DNA of 64,000 nt from Chionoecetes opilio (GCA_016584305.1 JACEEZ010018171.1:157501-221500); one strand, 5' to 3'. Counted from the stretch's first letter, positions 22,325-34,729 are shown. Numbers and translations: made by a program. Notes: generated by a model not told the origin, from the sequence alone.

Positions 22325-22665
22325 TGTCCTTTTTTCATTAAATTGTCCTATTTCCATGGGAATGGACCCTACCCATAACTTCGTCACGGTTTGTTTACAT
22401 CGGTGCATTGTGGGGATAAGTCGGGGTCGCCGCGGGTGGACCTATGAAGGGAAAACTACGGCGATGGAAGAATTTCGAGTTATTTTGCGGGAAATTGATA
22501 TTCCAGGTGCTATATTACTGTGCTCTGTTCTCGCTGACAACACTAAAGAGAAGACCTGAGGTAATGGCTGATGTGCAGAGGCTTCTAAACCAAGAAAACA
22601 GAGTCATAACAGAGCCTCGTCAAAAGGTAAGCAACTGGTAGGTACGTAATGTGTCCCTACCACTT
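22325..22665 (+). repeat. Dispersed repeat ending in a small hairpin
   Basis: Starts CATTAAATTGTCCTATTTCC and includes GCATTGTGGGGATAAG and CTGTTCTCGCTGACAACAC. It ends in an imperfect hairpin between GTAAGCAACTGGTAGG and CCCTACCACTTGCTTAC. A palindromic double copy lies at 27,955-28,380. AAAGGTAAGCAACTGG resembles a splice donor, but I find no exon to support a gene. Confidence 0.6.
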
Positions 22666-22669
22666 GCTT

Positions 22670-23400
22670 ACTTCTTAGTGTGTGTGTGTGCAGGTGGAAG
22701 GCGCTCTCATTCTACCTGTTCTTCTATGAGTTCGTATATCTGTCTAGCTGTAGGCTACATGTCATTGTAGGTTCATTTGAGCTCTTTGTAAGGAGTTGCG
22801 ATGCCTAAAGTCATCACTTGCCTGTTGTCATGGGTCACTTGTCCCTGTCTAATCACTTCTTCCTTATAAACTACAACTTATATATTCACAAACAGTGAAA
22901 CCTACCACAAAACTTGAAGGAGGATTATTGGCCATCTTGCGGTAGTAGGGGTAATGCAAGTTAATGTTACTGTGGAGCGGCCCGCTGCGGCCGCTTGACA
23001 ACCCTATTAGTCCTTGAGCCAACCGGCCATATTTTGAAGTGAATGCTCCGGCCGGGGGAGTAATTCTCATTATGATTTTCCATTAGGGCAATATCTCAGG
23101 TATCAGAAAATGCATGATGGACATCTGAGAACGGTAGCTTAGTGCCCGGATGGACGCCATCTTTGAAACCACCCAGCGCGAAAATGCCCATTTGGTGGGG
23201 TACATTGTTGCACGTGTATCTGGACTTCTATACTAGCTATCGATGTGCGGTTGACGACTAAATATACGTCCAATGTGTACCGTCTAAATAAAAAATAATA
23301 TGAAGCATTTTGTTATAGATTAATTATTATAAAAATCAATTATCGAAAAAAAATCATATATTTTTCAATATTTTATTATTAGACTTGTACTTTTTTTAGT
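22670..23400. other. Non-coding stretch, no gene seen
   Basis: AT-rich sequence with a GCGGCCCGCTGCGGCCGC patch near 22,980 but no frame resembling a known protein and no repeat partner in the window that I could see. Confidence 0.5.
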
Positions 23401-23885
23401 GAAACAACACTGGTATGATTTTCCAAATTATGCATTTTGCTACACCGTTTATCTGTCTATAAAAATAACTCAACAAGTACAACATATCATCCACCACGAG
23501 TTTACAACAAATATATGTAAAGAGGCATAAAATGACTTAGGCCGCCGCTGGCATTATCTATTCTGACGATAACGCAAGTTAGGAATGTCGTACGGAGAGG
23601 ATTTTAACACCATACGATATCTAATAAGCAGGCGGAAATTGTTACATAGGAAATCTGAACTTTGGTGGCCATCTTGGATTTCAAATGGCCGCCAATTATA
23701 TTAATTATTCATTACTAGAGTTTGGAAAGACGTATGGAGCTGATTTTAACACCATACGATGTATATTCCTAATAAGCAAGCGGAGGTATCATTGAACATG
23801 TCATGTTTTAGTCAAATAACACCGGTATGATCTTCCAAATTATACATTTGCTAACCGTTTATCTGTCTATAAAGATTTTCAGGCA
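23400..23885 (+). repeat. Duplicated 3' flank of the second XPG-like gene
   Basis: Two direct copies of paired landmarks: TGGTATGATTTTCCAAATTA with CGTTTATCTGTCTATAAA (23,410 and 23,826), and GATTTTAACACCATACGAT with CTAATAAGCA (23,602 and 23,743). The GGCCATCTTGGATTTC block lies between them. It probably belongs to the same element as the pseudogene at 23,946-24,774. Confidence 0.55.
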
Positions 23886-23945
23886 ATTTGGCCTGCATTA
23901 TAATAGAGAACAACATATGCTATACAATATACAGTGCACACAAAG

Positions 23946-24774
23946 TTAATCATCAGAGTCGCCATCAGAGTCATTGGCATCCTGAGCCACGATAGCATCA
24001 TCCTGCACCATGTTGGAGCATCCCTGCAGCTTACACACAACAGTGCACTTCAACCCATTCAGTATGCAGGAGCAATCTGACGGTCAACACGTCCTTCTGC
24101 ATGTGCATGAGATGAGATTCAAGACGACATCTGGAGCTGGTAGACCCGCCATCCATCGGATTTTGAGCGAACCGCCATCATCGAGTTCCCAGCCATGTCC
24201 TGCTGATGGTGCTGGGACGTCTGGCAGGTTTTTCAAGGCTGCGTCGCCAGATAGCCGCCTGATAGTTGGCCCTAAGCGTATGCTGCATCAAGGAGTCTTC
24301 ACAAGGCGGCAATTGTCCAGATTCGATCTGGCCCTTCTTTGCACAGAACATGTGATAACGGAGTGAATTAGCACCGACGATCTTCGTGTTCCTGGCGTAC
24401 AGCTGACACGTGAAGGCCTGAATGCTATTGAAGACGTCTGTTGGTACATTCCACGAAGATCCCAGATCTGTGAATGCTTGAAGATACAGATCATTCGCTT
24501 GCACAAGCTTCAAAGCCTTTATCTTTCCTTGGCTAGCCAGAGCACTAACAGTGTCACACCCGCTCCATGCATGAAGCCCTGGCAATGCACTGCAAACTCC
24601 AGACCCCAATACCGCAGCCAAGTTTCCAACGTCAATCATTCTGACTCGAACCTTTGTTCCTCGTCTGATGAAGAGCTGACTATCGATGGTTCTGCTGAGT
24701 TGAACAAAGTTGGCTGCGGTATTGGGGTCTGGAGGATCAGCACCGCCACCTGCAGTGAAGTCGCCAGGCGCCAA
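23946..24774 (-). pseudogene. Second XPG-like/CXC gene, truncated and broken
   Basis: A 198-residue frame carries the C-terminal half of the same family as the gene at 13,645-15,026. It has the conserved GLHAWSGCDTVSALASQGK block, matching HALTGCDTT there, and the NSLRYHMFCAKK region. After a frameshift near 24,180 the CXC part continues: PAPDVVLNLISCTCRRTC, an in-frame stop, then PSDCSCILNGLKCTVVCK and an acidic tail ending at 23,946. The N-terminal catalytic half is missing; at 24,750 the frame runs into a MITE end. The two copies differ strongly in sequence, so they come from different subfamilies and not from a recent duplication. Confidence 0.75.
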
Positions 24775-25401
24775 ATATTACGAATTATAGCATCACTATT
24801 GATTTTTATGTGCCACTGAAGATGTTACACAGTAGTTTATATCATGACTGTATAATCTACCCTGTTTCAGCGTTGTTTTATGCTTTGTATCTGCAAGTAT
24901 AACTGTTGCGCATTTTGCTTCTCACGTTTTTCTTCGCACGACGACAGACAGCAGCTGATCACCTTTCGGGCGACAGGACACAAAACTTGCCAGATCTTTC
25001 AAACTTGAATAGAATTTGTTTTCACGTTGGCAGAGGAATTTTTATATATCCAAGCATCTTCCGCAGCTAATATATATAGAGACTTGTTTTACTTTACCTC
25101 TAATTTCCCTGAATTCCCCAGAGTGGCGACTCAACTGTTGGGTTAAAATACTAGCTGGCGACTTTACTGTAGTAGGTATAGTGAGGTCGCCACTCGGTTT
25201 TATTTTTGTAATTTGTTCATTTATAGCCCTAATATGACACAGATGAAGACACAAAATGACACAGACTTGCCAGATAGCCCCTTCTAACTTTCCTGAAATC
25301 ATGGATGTAGAAATGTAAGTATTAACGCCACCACACGTCTGTACATAACAAAGAAACGTAGAACTGGCGACTTCACTGTTATCCACGGTAGGGAAAGCAT
25401 C
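24752..25401 (-). mobile_element. CTACCG-type MITE fused to the XPG-like pseudogene
   Basis: The right tip at 25,376-25,401 reads, inverted, CTACCGTGGATAACAGTGAA. The left side has AAGTCGCCAGGCGCC and ATTACGAATTATAG, as in the complete copy at 28,656, but its outer tip is replaced by XPG-family coding sequence. An internal copy of the tip motif occurs at 25,129-25,195. Either the MITE derives from the XPG-type element or it is joined to it by insertion plus deletion. Confidence 0.6.
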
Positions 25402-25744
25402 ACATATCAAGCAAAAAAAAAAATACTCATCTGCGAATCTTGCAACAGTCAAACTAAATTTTTACCGAGGTCGATCATGGCGTACTGGCGTAGTACTCGA
25501 CGAAAGTGGATTTGGCTTCCGCGTCACGTGCTGTGTTGAGGGTGGACGCAAGATCAATAGACTTTTAAAGTGTCTATTAGTGTCTTTAAGTGTCTTTATA
25601 GTGTCTATTAATCCAAGGCCAAGAAAGGAAGGTACGTCAGCCAACCTGCGCCCACAAGTTAATCCCTCTCCCTGTTCACGTTGGGTGGACGTGCTTGTGC
25701 TTTTAAAGCCCCGTCCACACTGTGCCTCTTTCTGTGCATCACTG

Positions 25745-26450
25745 TGTATCTTTCGCCACACCATGGAGTCATTTCGCCCACATGTCAATTCGCCCACACT
25801 ATGGAGTCTAGGAGCTAGTAGGTTAGGTTATATTTGTTTAGTGTGTCGAGAACCCCCCCAACCCCCCGCTAGGAGGTTAGGTTAGATTTGTTTAGGTTAG
25901 GTTAGGGTAGGTTAGATTTGGAAGTTTGGGTTAGGTTAGGTTTAGGTTGGGTTGGTTTACTTTTGGGTTTAGTTAGAAAGGTTGATTTGGTTAGGTTAGG
26001 TTTAGTTTTGGGTTAGTTTTGGGTTGGGTTAGGTTATCGGTGGGTCAGGCCCCTCTAGGGTGGTTTAAATTTTTGGGTTGGGTTTGGGATTTTTTTGGGT
26101 TTAGGCAATTTCTCTAGATAAAAGGGAAAATTACCCAAAGATCAGGGAATTTTACCCCCCCCTACCAACTTTTTAATTTAGTGTTTCCACCATAATTTGT
26201 TCCCCACCCGAAAACTCCGCATTCCCACGGGGTCCCAAAACTTGTTTGGGGGAAGGGGGAAGTATGGGCAAACACAAAAATTTCCCCCGTCTTTTCCCCC
26301 AAGGGTTACTGGTACTTTTTCATTCCTTTTCCCTGCCGAGGAAATATGTTACATACTCCGTGACAGGGATGGGGGGGCGAATTGACTTTAAGTGGGCGAA
26401 TTGACTCTACAGTGGGGCGAAATGTCTTTGGGCGAATTGACGTATGGGCG
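25745..26450. mobile_element. Element with clustered GGGCGAATTGAC motifs at both ends
   Basis: Left cluster (25,750-25,805): inverse copies such as ATTTCGCCCACATGTCAATT and CGCCCACACTATGGAGTC. Right cluster (26,370-26,450): GGGCGAATTGACTTTAAG, GGGCGAATTGACTC, GGGCGAAATGTC and GGGCGAAATGCCGG. The opposing orientation of the clusters suggests terminal binding-site arrays around an interior of TTAGG-like repeats and the dispersed repeat shared with 8.5 kb. No protein is encoded. Confidence 0.5.
25820..26070 (+). repeat. TTAGG-like interstitial telomeric repeats, block 2
   Basis: Dense but degenerate GGTTAGGTTAGATTTG, TTTAGGTTAGGTTAGG and GGGTTGGGTTAGG runs over about 250 bp. Base quality appears to fall here, with growing G and T homopolymers. 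Confidence 0.8.
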
Positions 26451-27954
26451 AAATGCCGGGTAACCCACCCTCCATAAACAAGTTGCATAACCCCACGGGG
26501 ACATTACCCATCCCTTACCTCTGGAAACGGGTACTATCGTCTACCAATATTTTTATCCCTACACAAATCGGGAAACTCGTCGACGGTTATGGTTTAAAAA
26601 GTTTTTTTTTTTTTGCTTTTTTATTTTATTACTCCACCCATAACAAGTGCATAACCACAGTGACTTACCCATCCTTCCCTCATGGTACCGGGTACTCTGT
26701 CTACCGAATTGCTCCCCCCCACACAAATGGGGAAAACTCGCCGACGGTAATGGTTATTTAGGTTCCCGTTAGGAACCTAAGCGGGTTACTAAGCTGTGGT
26801 AAATGGGTAAAAAATTCCAGGGCTGTGATTGGTAGAGGGGCAATGTCGCAAAAAAACAGGTTGGTTATATTACTTCATTGAGTCATCATGTCTCCCAGGA
26901 TGGGGCAACTTGGTAAAATATAATTGGAAGGTACAAAAAATCCAAATGGCAAGAAATTGTGAGGACAAGGCGATTTAGAACGGGAAAGGTTGTGTAGATA
27001 AATCTTAGTAGCAAATGATATTTAGACAATGTTAGCAAAATAAAAAAAATGTATCTTTTTTCAGGGATTTAGGGCATAGTAAATATCCAGTTGCCCGCTC
27101 ATTTTGGTGGACGAATTTTTTTTCGGGTGTTTTAAAGAATCTAAAAAAACCTTTTCGGAAATTTTATTATTTTTTTTTTTTTTTTGAAAAAAAAAAAAAT
27201 TTGCCAAATCCCAACTAAAATTCTATCCCTAACCAAACCTTTTACCTCCCCAAAAAAAAAAAAAAAAAAACTACCTAACCTAAAAAAAAATTTACTAAAA
27301 ATAAAAAAAAATATAAAAAAAATTGCGAAAAAAAAGGGTTAGCGTTCATTCAAAAAAAAAAACCCCAAAAAAATGTTTGAAAATGAGTGGGGTTCACGGG
27401 ACAAATACCAAAGCATAGACAGAGTGAGGGGGGGAATGGGGGATGTATTAAAGGGTTGGGTGTTATGGGAGTGGGGTATGTTGTAAACTATATTTATTTT
27501 AAATAAAAAGCTTTTAGGGTTTTGAATCCCCTACCCTTTTCCCAAACCGGGGTAACCTAACCAAACCTCCCTGGCTTTTTCCATTTGGTGGCCGGGTTTC
27601 GGAGGGAAGTGGGACCAGGAGGAAAGGATGGAAGTCACGTTGGGGTTAGAAACTTGTTTAGGAGGGTAATGATAAAAAGAAAAAAATAACAAGTCGGCGA
27701 GTTTTTCCCGAGTGAGGGTAAAATTGGGAGAAGCCCAGAAGAGCAAGGGGGGGTAATTTGTCACCGGGTTAGAAAACGGGGGATGGTATAAAAAAATCAA
27801 AGAAAAGGGTGGTGTTTTGGGTGTAGACCAGATATTCATTGCTCGTAAAATAAATTTAAAACTTGAGGACACTACTTATTATGGGAAAAGGAAAAAGGGA
27901 AACTAATTAAAAAGGTTTTTATATATCTCCTGAATATTAAAAACCAAAAAAAAG

Positions 27955-28380
27955 ACTACGACGATGAAATATTCCTTGTTTTGGGCAAAATTGTTTTCCC
28001 AAAGTGCTTATTTCCGTGCTCGCTGACACATAGTGAAGCCCTGGGGGTGATGGTTGATGACAAAGGTTTAAACCCGGAAAACAGTCACAGCAGAGTTCTT
28101 TAAAAAGTAAGCAAGGGAGGGACACTTACTATACCAGTTCTTACCTTTTCAAGGCTCTTTTATGCTCTGTTTTTTTGGTTTTTTAGAAGCCCTCGCAATC
28201 GCCATTCCCTGGTTTCTTTTTAGTGTTGTCAGCGAGAACAACACAGTAATATACACCGGGAATATAAAATTTCCCCAAAAAAAACTCAAAATTTTCTTCC
28301 ATCGCCGTATTTTCCCTTCGTACCACCCGGGCGACCCCGATTATCCCCACAATGCACCGATGTAAAAAAACCCGTGACGT
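27955..28380. repeat. Palindromic double copy of the 22.3-kb repeat
   Basis: 27,960-28,115 matches 22,480-22,640 directly, with landmarks GTGCTCGCTGACA, GATGGTTGATG and AAAAAGTAAGCAAGG. 28,130-28,380 matches 22,385-22,650 inverted, with landmarks GTTGTCAGCGAGAACA and TATCCCCACAATGCACC. The two arms meet at the small hairpin near 28,125. Confidence 0.65.
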
Positions 28381-28655
28381 ATTTTGGGGTCGGGGGCCCA
28401 TTCTGTCTTTATTTGTTAGACATGGTTCCCAAAACCTTTGTTCTGTTTTTTCCCCCCTTCCCCTGTTCAACATCCGGATTTCCCCCTTCATGTGGTGAAA
28501 AAAAAAATACCCAAAAAACACAAAATTCTTGTTAATAACAAGTATATTTTAATATTCTTAATAAAAACATTCACTTCTATATTTTATAACTTAAAAAAAA
28601 AAAGAAGTCACTACTAAAATCTGAACTAAAGGATTTTTTTTTCTGTCGACAAAAG

Positions 28656-29134
28656 CTACCGTAGATAACAGTAAAGTCGCCACCTTTCTGATGTCACCAG
28701 GCGCCATAATTACGAATTATAGATCTTACTGTTTTTATGTGCCATGAAGATGATACACAGTAGTTTATACATGACTGTTAAAATCTACCCTGTTTCCCAA
28801 GGTTTTTTTTATGTTTGTATCTGAAAAAGTATAGACGGTTTCAATTTCGCTCGCTTTTTTTTCGGGCGAACGACGACAGGGGTACGACCTAGAAAAATAA
28901 ACACTAGATGGCAAACCTAGATACGTTGGTAGCCACTTTTGTAGATTTTTTGTCTTTTGTTCATTTATACCAAAAAATTTAAACACAGATAAGACAAAAA
29001 AATACACGACTCTTCAGATAGCCCCTTCTAACTTCCGGGAAATCTTGGTGTAAAAAATAAAACTTTTAAAACGCCACCACGTCTGAAAACAAAAAAAAAA
29101 ATTGTCCTGGCGACTTAACTGTTATCTACGGTAG
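28656..29134. mobile_element. Complete MITE, CTACCGTAGATAACA family
   Basis: The terminal repeats CTACCGTAGATAACAGTAAA and its inverse TTAACTGTTATCTACGGTAG pair over about 27 bp. The non-coding interior is 479 bp long in all. The homologous sites near 3,872 and 31,390 keep the CTGTCGAC landmark without the insert. Relatives lie at 18,830-19,507 and 24,752-25,401. Confidence 0.8.
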
Positions 29135-30344
29135 AAATTTAAAATGCCCCCTGGGAAAAATTTCCCCCCTTAGAATTGAAATTTCCCCCCGGGGGGAATT
29201 TCCCCCCCTTTGAAAAATCTGTGCAATAGCGGGCAACCCTTAGTTGCCACCATCATTACAAATTCTGGTGTCACTGGCATTTTAAAACTTTAAAGGGCCA
29301 AAAAAAAATCGGAAAAAAATAAATTTTTTGTCTTCGAAAAAGTGCTTGGGATGAAAGGGGGATGTAAAAAGTATTACATGTTTGAAGGAACTCCCACGTT
29401 TACGTAAGACTACCACCTCTTTAGTTTCCTTATGTTTTTCTCAAGGGGGTTTGGCAGGGGGCGGTAGGTCACGCCCTCCCGTTAACCCCCGGGCCTCTCA
29501 CCGGCTCCACACATTTTGAAGTGTGCCAGTTTTTCCTTTTTATATCAACTTACTAAATAATACCCCACATTCATCTAACCCCAACCCTTATAGCCGACAA
29601 TCAATATTAAATTACTAGGGAGGAGAATTATGAAAATATTTAATTTAGAGGGGCGGTTAGAAAGATATTTTAAATTTCCGCCTAAATTCCTCCACACTCC
29701 CCCCTTGGCGTGATTTTTCTTCCTTCTTGTGACCTCTACCGCTTCGGCGCATCACTTGGCGATTTTACTAAGGCGCCAGAAAAGATACTATAAGCCTCCT
29801 AAAAGGAAAAGATCCTTTAAACAAATTAAATCATCCAGCAATAGTAGAAAAAACCTTGTAAATTAGAAATAAGCCTTTGATAGTAAAAAAAGAAACGGTA
29901 GGCAGGACAGTGACGGCTACATGCGCGAAAAATTGGTCAAGTTGTAGAAAGCCCCAAATTTTTGAAACGCTAGACTTGCCCCGAGCATGGGTTCGTCGGG
30001 GTTGGGGCAACTCTTCATTTATTTCCATAAAAGACAGTTCCAAAAACCCTTTACTCTTTCCTTTCTCTATTCCAAAGGGAACTGCCCGCCGAGAATTTCC
30101 TGTCGGCGACGTTCCACTGTGGGCGACAGTTCTCTTTTGATGCTTGGGCCCCGACATTCCTATCGGCGACAGTTCCAAAAACCCCGGTTTTGAGGGGTTT
30201 TGGGCGCCGAGGGTTTTTTAAAGGGGTGGCCGGATGCGTATTGCGAAGTCTATTATTGTTGGGGGACTGGGGGAAAATTTAAACCCAAAACACGCGGGGG
30301 GGAGAGGGGGAGTGTGGGGGGGGCTTATACTCAGGGGTTTATGG

Positions 30345-30450
30345 AACTGTCGCCGATAGGAACTGTCGCCAAACAACAAACGAGAACTGGCCGACAGTGG
30401 GAAGCTCGCCGACCCCCGGGAAATTCTCGGGGACAGTTCCTTTGGAAAAG
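30345..30450 (-). repeat. GTCGCCGATA cluster at the palindrome centre
   Basis: GGAACTGTCGCCGATAGG followed by several decayed copies, inverse to the cluster at 30,070-30,187. Open frames crossing it are chance products of the palindrome. Confidence 0.6.
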
Positions 30451-31654
30451 ATGTAAAGGAAGGTTTAAAAGGGTTATGGAATGTCTTCTAGGGGGGAAGA
30501 CTATGAAGAATCTGCCCCAACCCGACGAAGCCCATGGTCGGGGCAAAAATTAGCGTTTCAATGGGGGGTTTCTACAAATTACAAGTTGACGCGCATCAGT
30601 ACCGTCGAGCTGCCTCCCACCGTTTTTTTTTACTATAAGGGTTATTTTCTATTATTTTTACAAGGTTTTTCTTAATTGCTGGATTATAATTTTATTATAA
30701 GGGTCTTTCCTTGTATGGACTTATATATCATTATCTGGCCTCTCTAGTACAAATCACCGTGATGCGCCAAAACGGTAGAGGGCCAAGAAAAAAGATCACG
30801 CCAAGGGGGAGTGTTGAGGAAATTTTTGGGGTTTATTAATATATCTTTCTATACCGGCCCCATCCCCTTTCCTCCTAGTTTTTTAAATATGTGATTTCGG
30901 GTATAAGGGTTTGGGTTAGATAGTGTGGGGTATTATTTAGTAAATGAATCAAAAGGAATAAACTTTGGTCTACTTAAAAGGGGTGGGGGCGGGGTGATGA
31001 GGCCCGGGTTACGGGAGGGGGCGTGACCTACCGCCCGGTGCCCACAACCCCTTTAGTCAAGAACATAAAAGGAAACTACAAGAGGGGTTTTTGTTTAGTA
31101 CCGTGGTAGTTCCTTCAACACAGTACATTTCCTACATCCACCTTTCACCCAAGCCTATTTTTGAAAGGAAAAAAAAATTTTTCCGATTTTCTGGCCTCTA
31201 TGTCTGTCATTAAGTTAAGATGCCCCGTGACCACCAAAATTTTTAAAAGAATGGGGTCAACTAAGGGTTGGGGAGACTATCTAAAAACAATATTTCCCCC
31301 AAACCGGGGAAATTTCCCCCCTGGTGGGAAATTTTTGGATTCCTAAGGGGGAAATTATCCGAGGGGCATCTAAATTACTAGCATTTAGTCGACAGAAAAA
31401 AAATTTTTTATAGTTCAGAGTTCACTTTGACTTCTTTTTTCTTTAAGTGTATATTATGAGAGGATATGTCTATTACTTGTTTTAAGCAAGGGAAAGTTGT
31501 TTTTGGATTTTTTTTTCTTCACCACATAGGTGGGAAATCCGGGTGGTTGAAAGGGGGAAGGGGGAAAAAAACAGAACAAAGGTTGGGAACCATGATCTAA
31601 CTAAATAAAAGCAGAATTCCCATGGAAATAGGGACATTTAATGAAAAAAGGAAG

Positions 31655-32890
31655 AAATTCACCCCTATTACTACCACACCCATACCCCACCACACCCAAC
31701 CCACCACTCTTATCCAACATCCATACCCCACCACTCATTACCACCACCATACCTCAATATTTTTCTCCCACCCAATCTCCCCCCCTCTTACTCCATATCC
31801 ATACCCCACCTCATTACTCACACATCCTACCTCACCATCATTACTCACACACCAACCCCACCACTCAACTCACACACCCCCATCCACCATCATTTCCACA
31901 CATCCCTACCTCACCCCTATTAATTTTCCCATCCATACCTCACCCTCATTACTCAACACCCATACCCCACCACTCTTTCTCACACCCCATACCTCACCAC
32001 TCATTATCCCCCAAAAGCCAAGTGGGCAGATTTTAAATACTTTTTTTATTTAAAAATCTTTGTGTATTTAAACTGTATTTTAAAAACATTTGGGTTTTAA
32101 AGTACTTTAATAAATATTTTAAAACTTTAATATGTATTTAATACTCATAATATAAATATTAAATATTTTTTATCAGTAATACTCAATAAAACCCCAAATT
32201 AATAAACCTCAATTACTCAAGAAATTTAATCAAATTTAAATTAAAAAATCAATAGAAAATATCCTTTTCATTTATCAAGCTTTTTATTGTTTAACAAAAA
32301 TTACTGAATCATGTTAAAAATTGGCGTATTTAAAAAGTATTTTTTAATGTATTTAAATACTTCCCAAAATGTATTTAGTTTTGGTATTTTAATACATTTC
32401 TCCCTGTATTTAGTATTTTGTATTTAAAAAATTTAAAGTATTTAGTGCCCGCTCGCCCTACCCCACCACTCATTACTACACACCCATACGTATAATATAT
32501 CACCACTCTTTTCTACCCCACTCGTATATATCACCACTCATTATACCAAACCCCATATTTTTACCACCCTTACACCACACTTATATATATCACCAACATT
32601 ACTACCACACTCAACCTATACTCATTACTCACACACCCATACCCCACCACTCTTTTCCCCACATCCCTACCCCCACCATTACTCACACACCCATACCCCC
32701 CATCATTACTAACAAAAACCCAAACCCACCACTCATACTCCACACCCCTAAATCACCACTCTTTCTCACACACCCATACCTCACATCATTTCTCACACCC
32801 CCATACCTCACCACTCATTACTTACACATCCCTACTCACCATCATTACTCACACCTCATCCTCACCACTTATTCAACTCACTCACTCACA
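31655..32890. repeat. 29-bp minisatellite, inverted copy, split by the hAT-like MITE
   Basis: CCACTCATTACTCACACACC-type units run from 31,655 to 32,030 and from 32,456 to 32,890, inverse to block 1/2 at the left edge. The block 32,035-32,455 is the inverse of the AT-rich MITE at 1,217-1,666, with ends GTGGGCAGATTTTAAATAC and GTATTTAGTGCCC. The shared insertion shows that the two loci descend from one ancestral block. Confidence 0.8.
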
Positions 32891-33124
32891 TCACTCGCTT
32901 CAAAAACCGTGATTTGATCTACTATTTCAAAAAACTTTTTTGTTTGAAAAACTTTAAAAAGTTTTTTAATAAATACTAAATAAAAAACCTAAAAACAAGT
33001 CGCCAAAATATACTACCCAATCGAAGTCGAGTTATCTGGGCCTTCAGTATATCAGTGTTTTTATACTACATGTTTTTTTTTACTTATTTTTTTAAAAACT
33101 ATTTTTTATTTATTTAATTTTTAT

Positions 33125-33665
33125 CTATTCATCGGGGACCCCTAAATGCCCGGGGCCGGGGTGCAGCCTCATTAACCTCAAAGAAAAACCGCCACGGCCA
33201 TGGTTCACACATGGTCCTTTTCCACGCGATTTGACTCGCAATCGGCAGTTCACCCTCCCGGGGCGAGCTTGGGGGCTCATAAATACCGATTTTTGGGTAA
33301 TGTGGGCCTCACACACCACACCCACCCATCCTTGCTCAAGGAGACAGTAATTTATCAGTGAAAAAAAACCACGGGAATGAGTGGGCCCGGGGTGAAATCC
33401 GGCGACAGATTTGTGCCTACGGGTGCAGGAACCCACCGAAACTGTCAGGTGTGGGTGTGTGTGTGTTGTGTGTGTGTGTGTGTGGGGGTGTGGTGTGTGG
33501 GGTGTGTTTTGTGTGTGTTTTGGGGGTTTTGTGTATTTTTATTTTCATCATAAAGGGTTGGCCAAATGCAATTATTTTTCTTTTTTTTTAGGTTTTTTTT
33601 ATGTTTAAACATAATAAATGCTTGGGGGTCGATATTTGAACTGGATTTCCAGAAGGGTCGTGTGT
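33125..33665 (-). repeat. Inverted copy of the SINE, microsatellite and arm segment
   Basis: Inverse of 20,500-21,730 without the hAT-like insertion: CATCGGGGACCCCTAAATG, GCAATCGGCAGTT, ACAGTAATTTATCAGTG, then a GT-rich run, then ATAATAAATGCTTGGGGGTC. Many indels reflect low base quality. Confidence 0.75.
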
Positions 33666-34729
33666 GTGTGTATTATTATATATATTTTATAATAAAAATA
33701 TAATAAATAAAAATTTAAAGAAGAGAGAGAGGGAAAAGGAAGAGGGGGAGGGGAAAGGAAGAGAAGAGAAAAAGAGAGAGAGAGAAGGGGGAAGAGGCGG
33801 AGGGAGGGGGAGAGGGGGGAGAGAGAGGAGAGAGGGGGGAAGAGAAAAAAAAAATATTTACCATTTAAAAAAAAATTAAAAAAATAATCCTTTTTTTTTT
33901 TTTTTTTTTTTTTCCCCCCCCCCCCCCTTTTTTTTTTTTTTGGGAAAGGTGGGGGTTTTTTTTAAATTTTAAAAAACAAAAAATTTTAAAATTTACAAAA
34001 AAATATTTCTTATTTAATTATATATTATTTATATAATATATTTAAAAAAACCCCTCTTCCTCTTTCCTCCTTTTCTTACTTTTTTTCCCCCCCCCCCCCC
34101 TTCTGGTTTGTTTAGGGTTTTTAAAAAATAATTAAATTTAATAATATTATTTAAAAAAGGGGAAATTTAAATTAAAATTTTTAAAATTTTTTATTAATTA
34201 AATATTTTATTTTTTTAATTTTGTTTTTTTTTTTCCCTTTTATCTATAATAGTTTTCAAACCACCGTTTTTTTTTGTCGGGGGCACCCAGCCTAAAACCT
34301 TGGGGCACCCCCAGTAGGGAAGGGGCTTTTAATTTTTCCCGCGCTAATTTTTTGACCGTGGAGGGGCTGAAAACTACATGTATTTTCTTTTAATTTTATG
34401 TTCATTTTTGCGGAAATCAATATATTATGTTCGTGGGTCCTTTTTTTTCTGAAAGGGGGAATGGGAGGAAAAATGGGAATGAGGAAGGGGGAGAATTAAA
34501 GAGGGGGTGAAGGTGTTTCAAGACCCTAGGGCCCGGTATATTGCGAGCCTTGCGTGGGTTCATGCTGCGCCCAAAGGTAAGGGAAGGGGGGGGGAGTAGA
34601 GAAGGGGTGTTTAAACTTTTCCGTATAATTTTTCTCCCACTGAAAACCCGAAAAGTTTAAAATTTTGCTGGTATTTTTTCCTGAAATGAGAAACATTTTA
34701 AAACTTATTAAATGAATAGTGGGTACTGT

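Larger units (their letters stand above)
28410..31630. repeat. 3.2-kb imperfect palindrome of the composite repeat
   Basis: Left arm 28,410-30,187 and right arm 30,345-31,630 are inverse copies of the repeat at 3,575-5,215. The inner ends are TATCGGCGACAGTTCC and GGAACTGTCGCCGATA, with a spacer of about 160 bp. The left arm carries an extra MITE (28,656-29,134). Arm divergence seems dominated by homopolymer indels. It could be a true foldback or an assembly/read artefact. Confidence 0.7.

Noticed and set aside
22320..22641. Host exon ending in a GTAAG splice donor
   Set aside because: The sequence is a dispersed repeat with a palindromic double copy at 28 kb, and the frame has no recognisable domain.
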